Shown here: positions 7,086 to 7,660 of the stretch, piece after piece
Position numbering within the stretch: the stretch's first letter is position 1
Layout: the number at the start of each line of letters is the position of its first letter
DNA from: an uncultured bacterium
GTDB lineage: Bacteria; Bdellovibrionota_C; UBA2361; SZUA-149; CALKYB01
Reading direction: 5' to 3'
DNA length: 7,660 nucleotides
Assembly: GCA_938022485.1 (NCBI GenBank)
Contig: CALIEE010000312.1
Coordinates: 1 to 7,660, forward strand
The notes under the pieces: generated by a model
The model's database searches: none
What the model was told of the DNA's origin: nothing
Seen by the model: the letters and a program-made list of their open reading frames with translations, nothing else
Made by a program: the position numbers and the translations under genes

Positions 7086-7235
7086 TCAAGGCTTAGTACT
7101 CCTCTTTCTTTTTGGCAAATTGTGATGCTTGCGCCCAGATCTACCTCTGTTCATTTTAGTATGAATCCTGTTTCGATTTGGATGCCTGTAATGAGCTTTG
7201 CTACGTAGCCAAGAACTAGCATTTTCCTTCTTCAT
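7086..7235 (-). CDS. Very basic 49-residue protein, unrecognised
   Basis: The ATG at 7235 is chosen because AAGGA sits 5 bases upstream; the frame is open further (ATG 7259, TTG 7283), but those starts fall inside a leader hairpin and lack a ribosome site. The protein begins MKKENASSWLRSKAHYRH and contains 8 Lys, 9 Arg and 5 His in 49 residues, with one acidic residue (E4) and one Trp (W9). There is no hydrophobic core and no cysteine, so it is not a toxin-like membrane peptide or an exported protein. Composition resembles small ribosomal or ribosome-associated proteins and nucleic-acid-binding peptides, but it does not match L34, L36, Thx, S22 or ArfA as I remember them. The frame is flanked by a strong promoter, a structured leader and an intrinsic terminator, which argues for a real, separately regulated gene. 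An alternative is that the transcript is mainly a structured RNA and the ORF is incidental. Confidence 0.6.
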   Translation of the reverse strand: MKKENASSWLRSKAHYRHPNRNRIHTKMNRGRSGRKHHNLPKRKRSTKP

Positions 7236-7239
7236 ATTT

Positions 7240-7245
7240 ATCCTT
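7240..7245 (-). promoter_or_regulatory. Shine-Dalgarno of the small basic protein, abutting a hairpin
   Basis: AAGGAT on the minus strand is 4 bases from the ATG at 7235 (5 from the AAGGA core). Its first two A bases belong to the base of the upstream hairpin, so access to the site could depend on that fold. Confidence 0.65.
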
Positions 7246-7300
7246 TTAGTTGAATCCATTTGAAGACAAAGCTCTGGCCTCAAATGGGTTCAACCTAAAA
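7244..7300 (-). promoter_or_regulatory. Long leader hairpin upstream of the small basic ORF
   Basis: On the minus strand the arm at 7300-7280 (TTTTAG, G bulge, TTGAA, C, CCATTTGA) pairs with the arm at 7263-7244 (TCAAATGG, A, TTCAA, CTAAAA). This gives 19 base pairs broken only by one bulged G and one C-A mismatch, with a 16-base loop. The arms start with T and end with A, the reverse of a terminator, so a regulatory leader is more likely. The 3' arm runs directly into the Shine-Dalgarno. Possible roles are translational control or autoregulation by the basic protein. Confidence 0.65.
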
Positions 7301-7361
7301 ACCTATCAGCTTTCTTCTCTCTCACTTACTCCAAAAAGCAATAGAGAAAGAAGCATAAAAA

Positions 7362-7389
7362 ATAATAACCAAAGACCTATTTCTGTCAA
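7362..7389 (-). promoter_or_regulatory. Sigma70-type promoter for the small basic protein unit
   Basis: The minus strand has TTGACA (7389-7384, perfect -35), a 16-base spacer and TATTAT (7367-7362, five of six matches). The start point would be near 7356, giving a leader of about 120 bases before the ATG at 7235 and a transcript of roughly 340 bases to the terminator. Confidence 0.7.
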
Positions 7390-7481
7390 ATAATCTAAGA
7401 AAATCAAAACCCGGACGACATGGCTAAATATCTACTATTATGAACTTATTGCATATATTAACTACCCCTACCCTGTCTGAA

Positions 7482-7510
7482 TTGAAATAAAAACGACCAA
7501 TAGATAAGAT
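7482..7510 (+). promoter_or_regulatory. Sigma70-type promoter for the gene starting at 7622
   Basis: TTGAAA (7482-7487, five of six), a 17-base spacer and TAAGAT (7505-7510, four of six). A start near 7517 gives an untranslated leader of about 105 bases. The leader has no ATG of its own. Confidence 0.6.
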
Positions 7511-7611
7511 CTACTGCCACGCGAAGTCCGCCTTGTTCTTTCCACCACACCGCCTCGGGTAGTTTCTACTTTCCAAGATTTTAGAAACACTTTTGATAAC
7601 TGGTTTAAACC

Positions 7612-7616
7612 GGAGG
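7612..7616 (+). promoter_or_regulatory. Strong Shine-Dalgarno GGAGG within a small hairpin
   Basis: GGAGG is 5 bases from the ATG at 7622. It lies in AAACC-GGA-GGTTT (7607-7619), a 5-bp stem that could partly hide it, and next to the palindrome GGTTTAAACC (7602-7611). Confidence 0.75.
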
Positions 7617-7621
7617 TTTTC

Positions 7622-7660
7622 ATGAATTACACCGCTCATTACACCCATGGATTTTCTGAT
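7622..7660 (+). CDS. Start of an unidentified gene, cut by window end
   Basis: The ATG follows a perfect GGAGG and the frame stays open to the window end, giving MNYTAHYTHGFSD. Thirteen residues are too few for identification; there is no hydrophobic signal-like start in what is visible. It is served by the promoter at 7482-7510 and diverges from the small basic protein unit. Confidence 0.65.
   Translation, partial: MNYTAHYTHGFSD

Larger units (their letters stand above)
7236..7621. other. 386-base region with two divergent promoters and no convincing gene
   Basis: This stretch holds the leader and promoter of the minus-strand small gene (7236-7389) and the promoter and leader of the plus-strand gene at its right end (7482-7621). 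Between them, 7390-7481 is AT-rich with no repeat or frame I can support. The part 7514-7560 is richer in C and G than its surroundings and mostly pyrimidine on the plus strand. Confidence 0.6.

Noticed and set aside
7458..7550. Minus-strand frame from GTG with protein-like sequence (VWWKEQGGLRVAVDLIYWS)
   Set aside because: Only 30 residues, no ribosome site, and it lies over the promoter and leader of the opposite gene. Possibly a gene relic, but there is no independent support.
1..7660. CRISPR array, tRNA/rRNA, insertion sequence or phage module
   Set aside because: No spaced direct repeats, cloverleaf-like sequence, transposase motif or phage protein was seen.

Overview
The window looks like ordinary chromosomal DNA from an AT-rich Gram-negative bacterium, probably a proteobacterium. 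The grounds are two proteins with export signals, a lipoprotein with a typical Cys-Gly-Gly-Gly-Ser start to its mature part, a DUF3108 periplasmic-type protein, a PF10023-type predicted aminopeptidase and a PlsC-type acyltransferase. Taxonomy below that level is a guess. I see no rRNA, tRNA, CRISPR array, transposase or phage gene.

Layout. (1) 1-610 (+): the C-terminal part of a zinc aminopeptidase-like protein whose start lies before the window; its HExxH motif sits at 41-55. (2) 672-2795 (+): an RNase II/RNB-family exoribonuclease with all four active-site aspartates. (3) 2792-3697 (-): an exported DUF3108 protein that converges on the RNase gene so tightly that both stop codons share TTAA. 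(4) 3963-4484 and 4498-5256 (+): an unrecognised 173-residue protein followed 13 bases later by a lysophosphatidate-type acyltransferase with an unusual motif III (FPAGTRS). (5) 6975-5260 (-): a two-gene unit of a lipoprotein with a concanavalin-A-like C-terminal region and an exported unknown protein. Its tail converges on plsC with a 3-base gap and a small inverted repeat carrying both stops. (6) 7389-7018 (-): a compact self-contained transcription unit with a near-consensus sigma70 promoter, a leader of about 120 bases with a long hairpin ending at the Shine-Dalgarno, a very basic 49-residue protein and an intrinsic terminator. (7) 7482-7660 (+): a second good promoter, a leader of about 105 bases and the first 13 codons of a gene that runs out of the window.

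How the genes may work together: several products act at the envelope (acyltransferase in phospholipid synthesis, lipoprotein and exported partner, DUF3108 protein). The RNase and the small basic protein point to RNA or ribosome biology, but nothing here proves a pathway. The most unusual part is the 7018-7389 unit, where promoter, structured leader, ribosome site, tiny basic ORF and terminator are all visible. The lipoprotein pair is the best candidate for an undescribed surface module. The rest is routine.
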